Positions 36,257 through 47,927 of a stretch of 64,000 nt of DNA are shown here, in pieces. Made by a program: the position numbers and the translations under genes. The notes beneath the pieces are model-generated. The model did no database searches. It worked only from the letters and a program-made list of their open reading frames with translations, and was not told the DNA's origin. The DNA comes from an uncultured Pseudomonadota bacterium. GTDB lineage: Bacteria; Pseudomonadota; Gammaproteobacteria; Steroidobacterales; Steroidobacteraceae. How positions within the stretch are numbered: position 1 is the first letter of the stretch; every line of letters starts with the position of its first letter. The stretch is from the NCBI GenBank assembly GCA_903927005.1, contig CAIYLH010000036.1, forward strand, positions 1 to 64,000, in the 5' to 3' direction.

Positions 36257-36902
36257 CTCGTTCCGCGGGTGCCTCGGTCTTCGACCGGTAGGCGCACTGT
36301 TCTCGCACCAGGCAGTGCCAGCACTCCGGCCTACGTGCCTTGCAGGTGTAGCGCCCCAGCAAGATCAGCCAGTGATGTGCGTGCAGCATGAACTGGGGTG
36401 GGATGGCTTTGAGCAGTGCGCGCTCAACCTGCAAGACGTTCTTCCCTGGCGCAAGTCCCGTCCGGTTCGCGACCCGGAAGATGTGAGTATCAACCGCCAT
36501 GGTCGGTTCGCCGAACACGCAGTTGAGTATCACATTTGCGGTTTTTCGCCCGACGCCGGGCAGTGCCTCCAAGGCGGCACGATCGTGCGGCACATGACCG
36601 TCGTGGTGGTCCAGCAGGAGCCTGCACATCGCGATGATGTTCGCCGCCTTGGAGTTGTAAAGGCCAATCGTGCGGACATACCCCTTCAGCCCATCCAGTC
36701 CCAGCGTGAGGATCCCTTGCGGCGTGTTGGCGACCGGAAACAGCTTCGCGGTGGCGAGGTTCACGCCTTTGTCCGTCGCCTGCGCCGACAGGATGACCGC
36801 GACCAGCAGTTCGAATGGCGACGAGTACACCAGCTCCGTGCGCGGCTCCGGATCGACGGCGGCCAGTTGCGCGAACATCGCGTGACGCTGCGCCGGCTTC
36901 AT
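36225..36902 (-). CDS. nth: Endonuclease III
   Basis: This DNA glycosylase/AP lyase removes oxidised pyrimidines in base excision repair. The 225-residue protein has the helix-hairpin-helix LPGVGRKTAN near residue 114 with the catalytic lysine, the catalytic Asp in VDTHIFRV, and a [4Fe-4S] loop of pattern C-x6-C-x2-C-x5-C near 187-203. The tail after that is slightly longer than in E. coli. The start overlaps the rsxB stop by four bases. Confidence 0.96.
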   Translation of the reverse strand: MKPAQRHAMFAQLAAVDPEPRTELVYSSPFELLVAVILSAQATDKGVNLATAKLFPVANTPQGILTLGLDGLKGYVRTIGLYNSKAANIIAMCRLLLDHHDGHVPHDRAALEALPGVGRKTANVILNCVFGEPTMAVDTHIFRVANRTGLAPGKNVLQVERALLKAIPPQFMLHAHHWLILLGRYTCKARRPECWHCLVREQCAYRSKTEAPAERVSAVGRAQRP

Positions 36903-37453
36903 GAGGCGTCGGGCCCCAGGCCGCGTGTGGCGAGCTGCGCGTCGCGGCGCGTCTGCCGGGCGGTCTCGCGCGCCTGATGTGCCTGGTAGCGCCGCCGGTA
37001 ACCGACCGCGCGTGCGCGCACCTGCGACAGCGGCAGCGGCAAGCTTGCCACTTCAACCATCGTGATGCAGTCCACCGGGCAAGGTGGCAGGCACAGGTCG
37101 CAGCCGCTGCAGTCCGCCGCGATTACCGTATGCAGTTGCCGCCTTGCGCCAACGATGGCGTCGACCGGGCAAGCGGGCAGGCATTTTGCGCAGCCGATGC
37201 ATACCGACTCGTCGATGACTGCGACGCGCGCTGGCGCCTCGGTTCCGTGGACGGGATTAACCGGCAGTACCGGCTTGCCCAGCAGGCCTGCGAGCGCGGC
37301 GGCGGTGGCGTCGCCTCCCGGCGGGCACTGATCCGGTCCTGCCGCGCCGGCAGCGACAGCGTCAGCGTACGGGCGACAGCCCGGGTAGCCACAGCGCGTG
37401 CATTGCGTCTGCGGCAGGAGCGCGTCGACCCGCTCGGCGAGCTCCGCGGCCAC
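36899..37453 (-). CDS. rsxB: RsxB/RnfB-like ferredoxin, soluble form
   Basis: This 184-residue iron-sulphur protein has an N-terminal four-cysteine cluster motif (CTRCGYPGCRPY then a fourth Cys near residue 43). Two ferredoxin motifs follow, CIGCAKCLPACPVDAI near 85 and CSGCDLCLPPCPVDCI near 114. The basic tail is hydrophilic. The N-terminal membrane helix of true RnfB is missing and no other rnf genes are present, so it probably acts as a stand-alone electron carrier, perhaps for the iron-sulphur enzyme Nth encoded next. The start is GTG, 3 bases after metG. Confidence 0.9.
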   Translation of the reverse strand: MAAELAERVDALLPQTQCTRCGYPGCRPYADAVAAGAAGPDQCPPGGDATAAALAGLLGKPVLPVNPVHGTEAPARVAVIDESVCIGCAKCLPACPVDAIVGARRQLHTVIAADCSGCDLCLPPCPVDCITMVEVASLPLPLSQVRARAVGYRRRYQAHQARETARQTRRDAQLATRGLGPDAS

Positions 37454-37456
37454 GGC

Positions 37457-39502
37457 CTACTGCACGCGCATCCCGGCAACCGCACCACTGTCGGGGGCGA
37501 CCAGGAAGACGCCGGTGCCGTCGCCGCTGGCAGCCAGAACCATGCCCTGCGACAGGCCGAAGCGCATCTTGCGCGGCTTGAGATTGGCGACCACCAGCAC
37601 GTGGCGGTCTACCAGTTGCTCGGGCGTGTAGGCGCTGCGGATGCCAGCGAACACGGTGCGCTGCTCCGTACCGACGTCGACCGTGAGCTTCAGCAGCTTG
37701 TCGGCACCTTCGACGTATTCAGCGGCCACGACGCGCGCCACGCGCAGCTCGATGCGCGCAAACTCGTCGACCGTGATTTCGGCGGCCGCTGCTGAAGGTG
37801 TTGCTGCTGCGGCCGGGATCGCCGCCTTGGTTGCGGCCGCCTTTGCAGGTGCCGGGGCAGGCGCAGCTGCCGCGTCTGCGTCAGGCTCTATCAGCGTAGC
37901 GACGACCTTGGGATCCAGTCGGGTCGCCAACGGCTCGTAGGTCGCCAGCGTCGTGCCCAGTAGCGGCGCGGCGACATCGTCCCAGTGGCGAATCGGCTGG
38001 CCGAGGAACCGACCGGCATTTTCCGCCATGGCGGGCAACACCGGCGCGAGGTAGGTGATCAGCACACGGAACAGGTTGATGCCCTGCGTGCAGACCGCTG
38101 AGACGTCGGCGGCCCGTGCAGGATCCTTGGCCAGGTTCCAGGGCTTCTGCGCGTCGATGTACTGGTTGGCGCGATCGGCGAGCGCCGCAATCTCGCGGAT
38201 TGCGGTGGCGAAATCGCGCGCTTCGTACAGCGCGGCGATTCGGGCTCGCTGCGTGGAAAATTCCTCGTACAGCGCCGGTTCCGGTAGTTGCGCTGCGAGC
38301 GTGCCGCCGCCTCGGGCAATAAATCCTGCACAGCGGCTGGCGATATTGACCAGCTTGCCGACCACGTCGGAATTGAAGCGGTTGACGAAGTCGTCAAGCG
38401 ACAGGTCCATGTCGTCGATGCCCGCGTCGAGCTTGGCGGCGAAGTAGTAGCGCAGCGCCTCCGGCGGCAGGCGGTCCAGATAGCGCCGACCGGTGATGAA
38501 AGTGCCGCGCGACTTCGACATCTTCTGGCCGTTGACCGTCAGGAATCCGTGGGCGTGCACCTGCGTGGGTCTGCGGTAGCCGGCGCCCGTCAGCACTGCC
38601 GGCCAGAACAGCGTATGGAAGTAGAGGATGTCCTTGCCGATGAAGTGGTGCAGTTCGGCCGTGCTGGCGGCGCCCCACCACGCATCGAAGTCGAGGCCTT
38701 CACGGCGTGCCAGCGCAAGGCTTGCGCCCATGTAGCCGATCGGCGCGTCCAGCCAGACGTAGAAGTACTTGCCGGGATGGCCTGGGATCTCGAAGCCAAA
38801 GTACGGCGCGTCTCTGGAGATGTCCCAGTCGCGCAGGCCGGCGTTGAACCATTCGTCGAGTTTGTTCGCGACGCTCGGGTGCAGTGCGCCGGAGCGCGTC
38901 CACTCGCGTAGCATCGCCTCGAAGGCGTCGAGGCGAAAGAAAAGGTGTTCCGAGTCGCGCTCGACCGGCGGCGTGCCGCTGACCACCGAGACGGCGTCGA
39001 TCAGCTCCGACGGCGTATAGGTCGCGCCGCAGGACTCGCAGCTGTCGCCGTACTGGTCCTTGGCGGCGCAACGCGGGCAGGTGCCCTTCACATAGCGATC
39101 CGGCAGGAACATCTGCGCCTGCGCGTCGTACGCCTGGCGGATGGTGCGCTTGGCAATGTACCCGGCCTTTTCGAGGGTCAGGTAGATCTTCTCGGTCATC
39201 TCCCGGTTCTCGGCGCTGTGCGTCGAGTGGAACTGCGCGTGCTCGACCATGAAGTCGCGATAGGTCGAGCGGTGCTCGGCCTCGACGCCGGCAATCAGTT
39301 CCTCGGGAGTAACGCCTTCGGCCTGCGCCTTGAGCATCATCGGGGTGCCGTGCGTGTCGTCCGCGCAGACGTAGATGCACTCGTGACCGGCCAGCCGCAG
39401 CGAGCGGGCCCAGATATCGGTCTGCACCGCTTCGAGGATGTGCCCAAAGTGCAGCGGGCCGTTGGCGTAGGGCAGGGCGCTGGTGACTAGAATACGGCGC
39501 AT
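37457..39502 (-). CDS. metG: Methionyl-tRNA synthetase
   Basis: This class I enzyme charges both initiator and elongator tRNA-Met. The 681-residue protein has ANGPLHFGH near residue 13 (the HIGH motif), a zinc knuckle with CPRC and CESCG near 142-160, and [11 protein letters not shown] near 335. After an Ala/Pro-rich linker (about 545-580) comes the C-terminal tRNA-binding dimerisation domain of Trbp111 type. The length is as in E. coli (677). It leads the metG-rsxB-nth operon. Confidence 0.98.
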   Translation of the reverse strand: MRRILVTSALPYANGPLHFGHILEAVQTDIWARSLRLAGHECIYVCADDTHGTPMMLKAQAEGVTPEELIAGVEAEHRSTYRDFMVEHAQFHSTHSAENREMTEKIYLTLEKAGYIAKRTIRQAYDAQAQMFLPDRYVKGTCPRCAAKDQYGDSCESCGATYTPSELIDAVSVVSGTPPVERDSEHLFFRLDAFEAMLREWTRSGALHPSVANKLDEWFNAGLRDWDISRDAPYFGFEIPGHPGKYFYVWLDAPIGYMGASLALARREGLDFDAWWGAASTAELHHFIGKDILYFHTLFWPAVLTGAGYRRPTQVHAHGFLTVNGQKMSKSRGTFITGRRYLDRLPPEALRYYFAAKLDAGIDDMDLSLDDFVNRFNSDVVGKLVNIASRCAGFIARGGGTLAAQLPEPALYEEFSTQRARIAALYEARDFATAIREIAALADRANQYIDAQKPWNLAKDPARAADVSAVCTQGINLFRVLITYLAPVLPAMAENAGRFLGQPIRHWDDVAAPLLGTTLATYEPLATRLDPKVVATLIEPDADAAAAPAPAPAKAAATKAAIPAAAATPSAAAAEITVDEFARIELRVARVVAAEYVEGADKLLKLTVDVGTEQRTVFAGIRSAYTPEQLVDRHVLVVANLKPRKMRFGLSQGMVLAASGDGTGVFLVAPDSGAVAGMRVQ

Positions 39503-39579
39503 GGGGGGCTACAGTGGAGCGTGAGGGCCGTCCATTATGCCAGCGCGGCGGCCCGCCCGCTCAGCCGCTGACGGCAGGG

Positions 39580-40641
39580 TCAGCGCGCGTCCTTGTATTG
39601 CTCGAAGCGCTGCTTGTTGATGGCCTTGCGGTAGGCCTCGCGGCCGCTGATCGCGCGCGCCTCCAGCAGCTGCTGGATGGCCATGTCCATGGTCCGCATG
39701 CCGAACGCGGAGCCGCTCTGCATCGTGTTTTCGAGCTGGTCCATCTTGCCCTGACGGATCAGGTTGGCGACCGCAGGGGTATTGACCATGATCTCCAGTG
39801 CCGCGACCCGGCCTGGCTGGCCGGCGCGCGGGATCAGTTGCTGGGAGACCACGCCGCGCAGGCTGGTAGACAGCATCGTGCGCACGTGTGGCTGCTTGTC
39901 TGAAGGGAAGGCGTTGACGATGCGATCGACGGTGGCGGCGGCGCCGTTGGTGTGCAGCGTACCCATCACTAGGATGCCCATCTCTGCCGCCGAGACGGCG
40001 ACGCTGATGGTCTCCAGGTCGCGCATTTCGCCGACCAGCACGACGTCCGGGTCTTCGCGCAGCGCGGAGTGCACGGCGGCCGAGAAGGACGGGGCGTGCG
40101 AGCCTACCTCGCGCTGGCTGATCAGGCAGTTCTTGCGCTGGTGTACGAACTCGATCGGATCCTCGACAGTGAGGATGTGTCCCTGAACCCGCGTGTTGAT
40201 GTCGTCGATCATCGCGGCCAGCGTCGTCGACTTGCCAGAGCCGGTCTTGCCGGTCACCAGAATCAGGCCGCTGTTGACCCGGCACAGGTTGCGAACCGCG
40301 TCGGGCATGCTCAGTTGGTCGAGCGTCAACGCCGCCGAGGGGATGACTCGGCAGATCGCGCCCATGCCGCGCAGGTGGCGCATCACGTTGACGCGAAAGC
40401 GCGCCAGCCCCGGCACCTGATAGGCGAAGTCGGCGCCGTCCTTCTCTTCGAATCGTGCGATGGCCTTCGGCGGCATGATCTCCAGCAGCGTTTCGCGGAC
40501 GAAGTCGGCTTTCAGCGGCTCCGGGCGAAGCGGCTGCAGTTCGCCGTAGACTCGCAGGCGCGCCGGGTCGCCCGCGAGGAAGTGCAGATCGGAACCTTTG
40601 CGGTTGAGTACGTCGGCGAGGTATTCGTCAATGGCGGCCAT
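39580..40641 (-). CDS. PilT/PilU-family type IV pilus ATPase
   Basis: The 353-residue hexameric secretion ATPase of the retraction branch has an N-terminal PAS-like domain, the Walker A GKTGSGKS near residue 130, Asp box TVEDPIEFVH, Walker B DVVLVGEMRD and His box GTLHT. The C-terminal region reads AVANLIRQGKMDQL where PilT has its AIRNLIRE motif. It likely powers pilus retraction or modulates it, as PilU does. AGGG lies seven bases before the ATG. It is the last gene of the kinase-PilT-PilU-like operon. Confidence 0.9.
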   Translation of the reverse strand: MAAIDEYLADVLNRKGSDLHFLAGDPARLRVYGELQPLRPEPLKADFVRETLLEIMPPKAIARFEEKDGADFAYQVPGLARFRVNVMRHLRGMGAICRVIPSAALTLDQLSMPDAVRNLCRVNSGLILVTGKTGSGKSTTLAAMIDDINTRVQGHILTVEDPIEFVHQRKNCLISQREVGSHAPSFSAAVHSALREDPDVVLVGEMRDLETISVAVSAAEMGILVMGTLHTNGAAATVDRIVNAFPSDKQPHVRTMLSTSLRGVVSQQLIPRAGQPGRVAALEIMVNTPAVANLIRQGKMDQLENTMQSGSAFGMRTMDMAIQQLLEARAISGREAYRKAINKQRFEQYKDAR

Positions 40642-40650
40642 GGAGCATCC

Positions 40651-41742
40651 CTACTCGGCGAGGTCGTTCTTCGGCAGCATGCTCGTGTCGGTCACGAAGC
40701 GCTGGAACTGCCGTCGGTCCGCGGCGTAGATGTAGGCGTCGTCGGGATCTAGTTCCTTCGCCTGGATGCCGAGCATCAGTGCCTGATCCAGCGTCTGCAT
40801 GCCGGAATCCTTGCCGGTCTGCAGCTGTGCGGTGATCTGGTGCGACTGGTCGGTCTGGATCAGCTTGCCGATCGCGCGGTTCATGACCATGATTTCGCAG
40901 ACTGCGCGGCGCGAGCGGCTATCCGCGCGTTTGACGAGAACCTGCGTGATCACCGCCAGCAGGCTCTGCGACAGGAAGCTCTTGGTCTGCTCGCGCTCTT
41001 CGATCGGCAGCGCGTCAATGATGCGGTCGATGGTCTTGGTTGCGCTGGTGGTATGCAGCGTGCCGAGCACGAGGTGGCCCGTCTCCGCGGCAGTCATCGC
41101 CATGCGGATCGTCTCTGCGTCGCGCATCTCGCCGACGAGGATGACGTCCGGGTCCTCACGCATCGCGGCGCGCACGCCTTCGGCGAACGATGGCACGTGC
41201 GTGCCGTACTCGCGCTGAATGATCTGTGCTTCCTGGCTGCTGTGCACGAACTCGATCGGATCCTCCAGGCTGATGATGTTGAGTCGGCGCTTGCGGTTGA
41301 TCTCGTCGATCATCGCGGCGAGCGTCGTCGACTTGCCGGTGCCGGTGGAGCCGGTCACCAGGATCATGCCCTGATGAAAATCGAGCAGCTTCTTGACGAT
41401 CGGTGGCAGGTTGAGGCTGTCCAGCGTAGGCACATGGGCGGGGATCGCGCGAAACACGGCGCCAACGCCGGTCTCCTTGCGGAAGATGTTGACGCGGAAG
41501 CGGCCGCCGTCCTCGGCGACGTAGGAGAAATCGAGGTCGTGACCGGTCCTGAAAGTCTCGCTCTGCTTCTTCGTCATGATCTCGTTGACGTAGCCTTCCA
41601 GCTCGGCGTCACCAAGGTTGCGGAAGCGGATCGGCATCAGGTCGCCGTTCATCCGCAGCATGGGCGGAACGCCCACTGCCAGATGAATGTCAGAGCACCC
41701 CTGTGCGGTGCCTAGCTTCAAGAACGCGTCTATGCGCGGCAT
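40651..41742 (-). CDS. PilT-family type IV pilus retraction ATPase
   Basis: This 363-residue protein is paralogous to the neighbour. It has Walker A GSTGTGKS near residue 136, Asp box SLEDPIEFVH, Walker B DVILVGEMRD and His box GTLHT. The retraction motif reads AIGKLIQTDQ, and there is a longer C-terminal tail than in standard PilT, ending in an acidic segment. The N-terminal GCSDIHLAVGVPP is typical of PilT. A strong GGAGGAG ribosome site precedes the ATG. It lies 13 bases after the kinase gene, so the kinase may control this ATPase. Confidence 0.9.
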   Translation of the reverse strand: MPRIDAFLKLGTAQGCSDIHLAVGVPPMLRMNGDLMPIRFRNLGDAELEGYVNEIMTKKQSETFRTGHDLDFSYVAEDGGRFRVNIFRKETGVGAVFRAIPAHVPTLDSLNLPPIVKKLLDFHQGMILVTGSTGTGKSTTLAAMIDEINRKRRLNIISLEDPIEFVHSSQEAQIIQREYGTHVPSFAEGVRAAMREDPDVILVGEMRDAETIRMAMTAAETGHLVLGTLHTTSATKTIDRIIDALPIEEREQTKSFLSQSLLAVITQVLVKRADSRSRRAVCEIMVMNRAIGKLIQTDQSHQITAQLQTGKDSGMQTLDQALMLGIQAKELDPDDAYIYAADRRQFQRFVTDTSMLPKNDLAE

Positions 41743-41755
41743 CGAGGGCTCCTCC

Positions 41756-44146
<2,391 letters not shown>

Positions 44147-44240
44147 CCGGGAATTATGCCATACGCTCGCCCGCGGGCCGCCCTTCCGCGTCGCGCTCCG
44201 TTAGAATGCCCGCCTCCCCCAGACAGCCTTTATTTCAGCT

Positions 44241-45311
44241 ATGAACCCCAACGAACTCAAAGCCCTTGCTGCTGCCGCCCTCGATCCGGCTCTGGGTCGG
44301 CCACTGGGCGAGGCGGTGACCTCGGTCCGGGCTGACGGCGCGGTGGCCGTGGTGGCCGTGACTTTGGGATATCCGGTGGGCGGCTATGCGCCGGAACTGG
44401 AGGCTGTGATCGGTGCGGCATTCGCCGCCGCCGGCTGGACCGGTAGCGTACGCGTCGAGCCCACCGCCCGGATTGCCGCGCACGCGGTACAGGGCAGCCT
44501 CAAGCCGTTGCCGAACATCCGCAACATCCTGGCCATCGCCTCCGGCAAGGGCGGTGTTGGCAAGTCGACCACGGCCGCCAATCTCGCGCTGGCGCTTGCT
44601 GCGCAGGGTGCCCGGGTCGGCCTTTTGGATGCCGACGTCTATGGTCCGAGCCAGCCGCTGATGATGGGGCTGGCCGGCGAGCGACCCAATTCCGTCGACG
44701 GCAAGCGGATCGAGCCGCTGCGGGCCTACGGCGTCGAGGTCATGTCGATCGGTTTTCTGATCGATCCGGACCAACCGATGGTCTGGCGCGGCCCGATGGT
44801 GACCCAGGCGCTGATGCAGCTACTCGGCGATACGAGCTGGGGTGACCTCGACTACCTCGTTGTCGATCTGCCGCCCGGCACGGGCGATATACAGCTGACG
44901 CTGGCACAGCGGGTTCCGGTCAGCGGTGCGATCATCGTCACCACGCCGCAGGACATCGCCTTGGCCGACGCGAGCAAGGGCCTGCAGATGTTCCGCAAGG
45001 TCGCCGTGCCGATCCTTGGCATCGTCGAGAACATGGCGATGCACGTTTGTACCGCCTGCGGCCACGAGGAGCATATCTTCGGGGCGGGTGGCGGCGAGAA
45101 GATGTCGCGCGACTATGGCGTGCCGGTGCTGGGCAGCCTGCCGCTGGACGTGCGCATTCGCGAACAGGCCGATAGCGGTCGACCGACGGTCGTCGCTGAT
45201 CCGGAGGGGCGTCTGGCCGGTGCCTATGGGCGTATCGCACGGCGGGCCGCAGCTATCCTTGCCGCGGGCGCAGGGGCTGCGTTCCCGACGTTGAGTGTCA
45301 GCGACGACTGA
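44241..45311 (+). CDS. apbC: Mrp/ApbC family iron-sulphur cluster carrier ATPase
   Basis: ApbC binds and transfers [4Fe-4S] clusters. The 356-residue protein has an N-terminal MIP18-like domain (1-85), the deviant Walker A SGKGGVGKST near residue 100, PPGTGDIQLT (switch II) and the cluster-binding CTAC pair near residue 270. A TAGAAT at 44202-44207 could be its -10 box, without a good -35. dcd follows after 54 bases. In E. coli the homologue mrp lies beside metG; here the pilus ATPase operon lies between them. Confidence 0.96.
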   Translation: MNPNELKALAAAALDPALGRPLGEAVTSVRADGAVAVVAVTLGYPVGGYAPELEAVIGAAFAAAGWTGSVRVEPTARIAAHAVQGSLKPLPNIRNILAIASGKGGVGKSTTAANLALALAAQGARVGLLDADVYGPSQPLMMGLAGERPNSVDGKRIEPLRAYGVEVMSIGFLIDPDQPMVWRGPMVTQALMQLLGDTSWGDLDYLVVDLPPGTGDIQLTLAQRVPVSGAIIVTTPQDIALADASKGLQMFRKVAVPILGIVENMAMHVCTACGHEEHIFGAGGGEKMSRDYGVPVLGSLPLDVRIREQADSGRPTVVADPEGRLAGAYGRIARRAAAILAAGAGAAFPTLSVSDD

Positions 45312-45365
45312 GCCGCTGCGGCGGCTTGCAATCAGTATTCAGACAGACTTTCCATCGGGGCGAGC

Positions 45366-47156
45366 ATGAGCATCAAGTCAGACCATTGGATCCGTCGTCA
45401 GGCCGCTACCGGCATGATCGAGCCGTTCGAGCCGGGCCAGGTGCGCGAAATCGATGGCCGCAAGATCGTCTCGTACGGCACCTCGAGCTACGGCTACGAC
45501 GTGCGCTGCGCGGCCGAGTTCAAGATCTTCACGAACATCAATTCGACGATCGTCGATCCGAAAGCATTCGATCCGGCCAGCTTCGTCGACGTGAATGCGG
45601 ACGTCTGCATCATCCCGCCGAATTCGTTTGCACTCGCGCGCACTGTCGAGTACTTCCGGATTCCACGCAGCACGCTAGTGGTTTGCCTCGGAAAGTGTGT
45701 CACCGGCGATACGCGAGTCGTAGATGCGGAGACTGGCGCCTACCTGCCTATCACCGAGATGCGCTTTGGACGCAAGACTCTGGCCCTCGACAACTGGCGC
45801 TTGCAGCCCGCCTCCGTCACGGAGTTCATGGAGCAGGGACGCAAGCCCGTATTCGAGCTCCGGACGCGTTCCGGGCTGCGAATTCGTGCCACGGCCAATC
45901 ATCCGTTCCGTCAGCTCGACGGCTGGACGGCGCTCGAGGACCTGAAAGTCGGCGACCGTATCGCTGCGGCACGCGAGGTGCCCGTCTTCGGGCGTACGCA
46001 GCTGCCTGACTGGGAGGCGTCACTGCTGGGAATGATGATAGCCGAGGGGCAGTGCAGCACGCCGGGCTACAGCCCCGTGTTCACGACCGAGGATCCGGCC
46101 CAGCTGGCATTGCTCGAGACGTGCGTGGCGGCCGGCGGGCTCGGCGAGGTGACGCACAAGGGCGGCTTCGGCTATCGCCTGGTCAACCATCGTGGCCGCG
46201 GCGGTGTTCCGCAAGCCAATCGCGCGGCGCTCTGGCTGGAGAAGCACGCGCTCAACGTCGGCTCCGGCGACAAGTTCGTGCCGCAGGCGGTATTTACAGC
46301 ACCGCGCGAGTCCGTGCGGCTGTTCCTGCAGGCCCTGTTCGCCGGCGACGGCGGTCTCTATCGTCAGGGCGAAGGGATCTTCCTAGAGTACTACTCGAAG
46401 TCGCGCCGCCTGGTCGAGGACGTGCAGCATCTGCTGCTGCGTTTCGGCGTGCTCGGCGTGCTGCGCGAGAAGACGACGTCGATCGGCACGCCGGCATGCG
46501 CGGTGCAGATCACCGATTTCGACCAGATCGCGCGCTTCGCCGACCGCATCGGCTTCGTGCCGGGCTCGATCAAACAGCGTCGCCTGGAGACCGACATCCT
46601 GCCGCTGCTGGCGCGTGGGCGCCTGAAGAGAAATTTCGATACGTTGCCGCGCGAGGCGTGGCAGCTCATGCAGCGCGCTGCCGCCGGCGCCGAAATGAGC
46701 CTCAACTCGCTTGGAATTTTTGCGAACGCGCGGCAGTCGGTGCCGATGCGGCAGGCGCAGACCCTGTCGGTGGCTACTGGCGATGAGACGATGTCCGCGC
46801 TCGCCGAAGGGCCGCTGTGGGATGTGGTCGAATCCATCACGCCGGCGGGCGAGGAGGAGGTCTTCGACATCTCCGTTTCGCGCGTTCACAACTTTCTTGC
46901 GAACGGACTTATCGTTCACAATTCAACGTATGCACGTTGTGGAATCATCGTAAATGTAACGCCCTTGGAGCCCGAGTGGGAAGGACACGTTACCCTCGAA
47001 TTCTCCAACACGACGACGCTGCCGGCGAAGATCTACGCGAACGAGGGCGTTGCGCAGATGCTGTTCTTCGAGTCGGATGAGGTGTGCAGCACGTCGTACG
47101 CGGATCGCGCGGGCAAGTACCAGGGCCAGCGCGGCGTGACGTTGCCGAAGACCTGA
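45366..47156 (+). CDS. dcd: dCTP deaminase precursor interrupted by an intein
   Basis: The 596-residue open frame encodes dCTP deaminase (dCTP to dUTP, for dTMP synthesis) split by an in-frame 409-residue intein. The N-extein is residues 1-110 (to CLGK) and the C-extein is residues 520-596, beginning STYARCG. Joined, they give a 187-residue enzyme of the usual length, with the catalytic Glu in [11 protein letters not shown]. The junction lies directly before the conserved Ser-Thr-Tyr-Ala-Arg active-site segment, so unspliced protein should be inactive. A GGGG-rich ribosome site precedes the ATG. The gene probably shares a transcript with apbC. Confidence 0.96.
   Translation: MSIKSDHWIRRQAATGMIEPFEPGQVREIDGRKIVSYGTSSYGYDVRCAAEFKIFTNINSTIVDPKAFDPASFVDVNADVCIIPPNSFALARTVEYFRIPRSTLVVCLGKCVTGDTRVVDAETGAYLPITEMRFGRKTLALDNWRLQPASVTEFMEQGRKPVFELRTRSGLRIRATANHPFRQLDGWTALEDLKVGDRIAAAREVPVFGRTQLPDWEASLLGMMIAEGQCSTPGYSPVFTTEDPAQLALLETCVAAGGLGEVTHKGGFGYRLVNHRGRGGVPQANRAALWLEKHALNVGSGDKFVPQAVFTAPRESVRLFLQALFAGDGGLYRQGEGIFLEYYSKSRRLVEDVQHLLLRFGVLGVLREKTTSIGTPACAVQITDFDQIARFADRIGFVPGSIKQRRLETDILPLLARGRLKRNFDTLPREAWQLMQRAAAGAEMSLNSLGIFANARQSVPMRQAQTLSVATGDETMSALAEGPLWDVVESITPAGEEEVFDISVSRVHNFLANGLIVHNSTYARCGIIVNVTPLEPEWEGHVTLEFSNTTTLPAKIYANEGVAQMLFFESDEVCSTSYADRAGKYQGQRGVTLPKT
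45696..46922 (+). mobile_element. Intein with LAGLIDADG homing endonuclease, inserted in dcd
   Basis: Residues 111-519 of the dcd precursor form a class 1 intein. Block A is CVTGDTRV with Cys111 as first nucleophile. Block B is RATANHPF with T176 and H179. Block F is [15 protein letters not shown], and the end is VHN. Ser520 is the +1 residue. Between them lies a DOD endonuclease with motifs LLGMMIAEG (Glu227) and LFAGDGG (Asp328), both acidic residues present, so splicing and homing both look intact. The bases right after the intein are unusually AT-rich for this genome. Confidence 0.95.
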
Positions 47157-47162
47157 GGCGGC

Positions 47163-47927
47163 TCAGTGGCTGGCGGCGTTCGCCGGCAGCCACTTCAGCG
47201 AGCGCAGCACGAACGTCATGCGCGTGTTGCCGTCCTCGCGCTGCTCGATGCGCACCGGCAACCAGTCGAGCGACGGCGCATACCAGTACTGCCAGACACG
47301 ACCGTGGCCGTCGGAGCCCTTGCGGGCGCTACTGAAGATCACCGTATCCATTTCGCCCAGCGCCGTCGGAATGCGGGCAGTGCCGATGCGCGTGTAGACG
47401 TAGTACTTGATCTCCCGTCCGTCGATCATTGCGTATTCGCTCGGCTCGCGGCCGGCGCCAAGGTCCACCATCAGCGCGGCGCGGATCGAGGTGACGTCCT
47501 GCGTGCCGGCGCCGATCGCCATGTCCAGCGGCTTGCCGTCGGCCGTGCCGGTGACCCGATTGGCTGCGGTGTCGTAGCTGAAGTCGGTAGCCTTGTCGCC
47601 GTTGCTGCTGCCGTCATTGAGTTGGTAGCGGTGGGGTTCGACGCCGCTTGGCGAGACCCGAAACCAGCTGCGTTCGATCGACTTCGGGCTGATTACGAAG
47701 CTGGCAAGGAAGCTTGGGAACGCGCGTGTCTCGTACATCCAGCTGTCCGGCTGGGTGTCGGGTGTCAGTGTCAGCTGCAGGTCGCCCGCGTTCAGGCCCT
47801 TGAAGGTCGTGTGGAACGTCGCCTGATGGGCGCGTAGCCCCTGAGCCTGCGCGGCAACGATAGGCAACAGCGCGAACAACGTCGTGGCGAGCACTCTGGC
47901 GGCCAGTTTCGTGTCAGTGCTGGGCAT
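47163..47927 (-). CDS. DUF3108 family exported protein
   Basis: The 254-residue protein starts with a signal peptide (MPSTDTKLAARV, a hydrophobic core, cleavage near AQAQG). The mature part is a DUF3108 beta-rich domain with KGLNAGDLQL, RAFPSF and a RVWQYWYAPSLDWLPVRIEQ end, typical of proteins found downstream of purMN in this group. The function is unknown; a periplasmic lipid- or envelope-related role is possible. The ATG at 47927 overlaps the purN end by 14 bases. An upstream open frame inside purN is not part of the gene. Confidence 0.85.
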   Translation of the reverse strand: MPSTDTKLAARVLATTLFALLPIVAAQAQGLRAHQATFHTTFKGLNAGDLQLTLTPDTQPDSWMYETRAFPSFLASFVISPKSIERSWFRVSPSGVEPHRYQLNDGSSNGDKATDFSYDTAANRVTGTADGKPLDMAIGAGTQDVTSIRAALMVDLGAGREPSEYAMIDGREIKYYVYTRIGTARIPTALGEMDTVIFSSARKGSDGHGRVWQYWYAPSLDWLPVRIEQREDGNTRMTFVLRSLKWLPANAASH

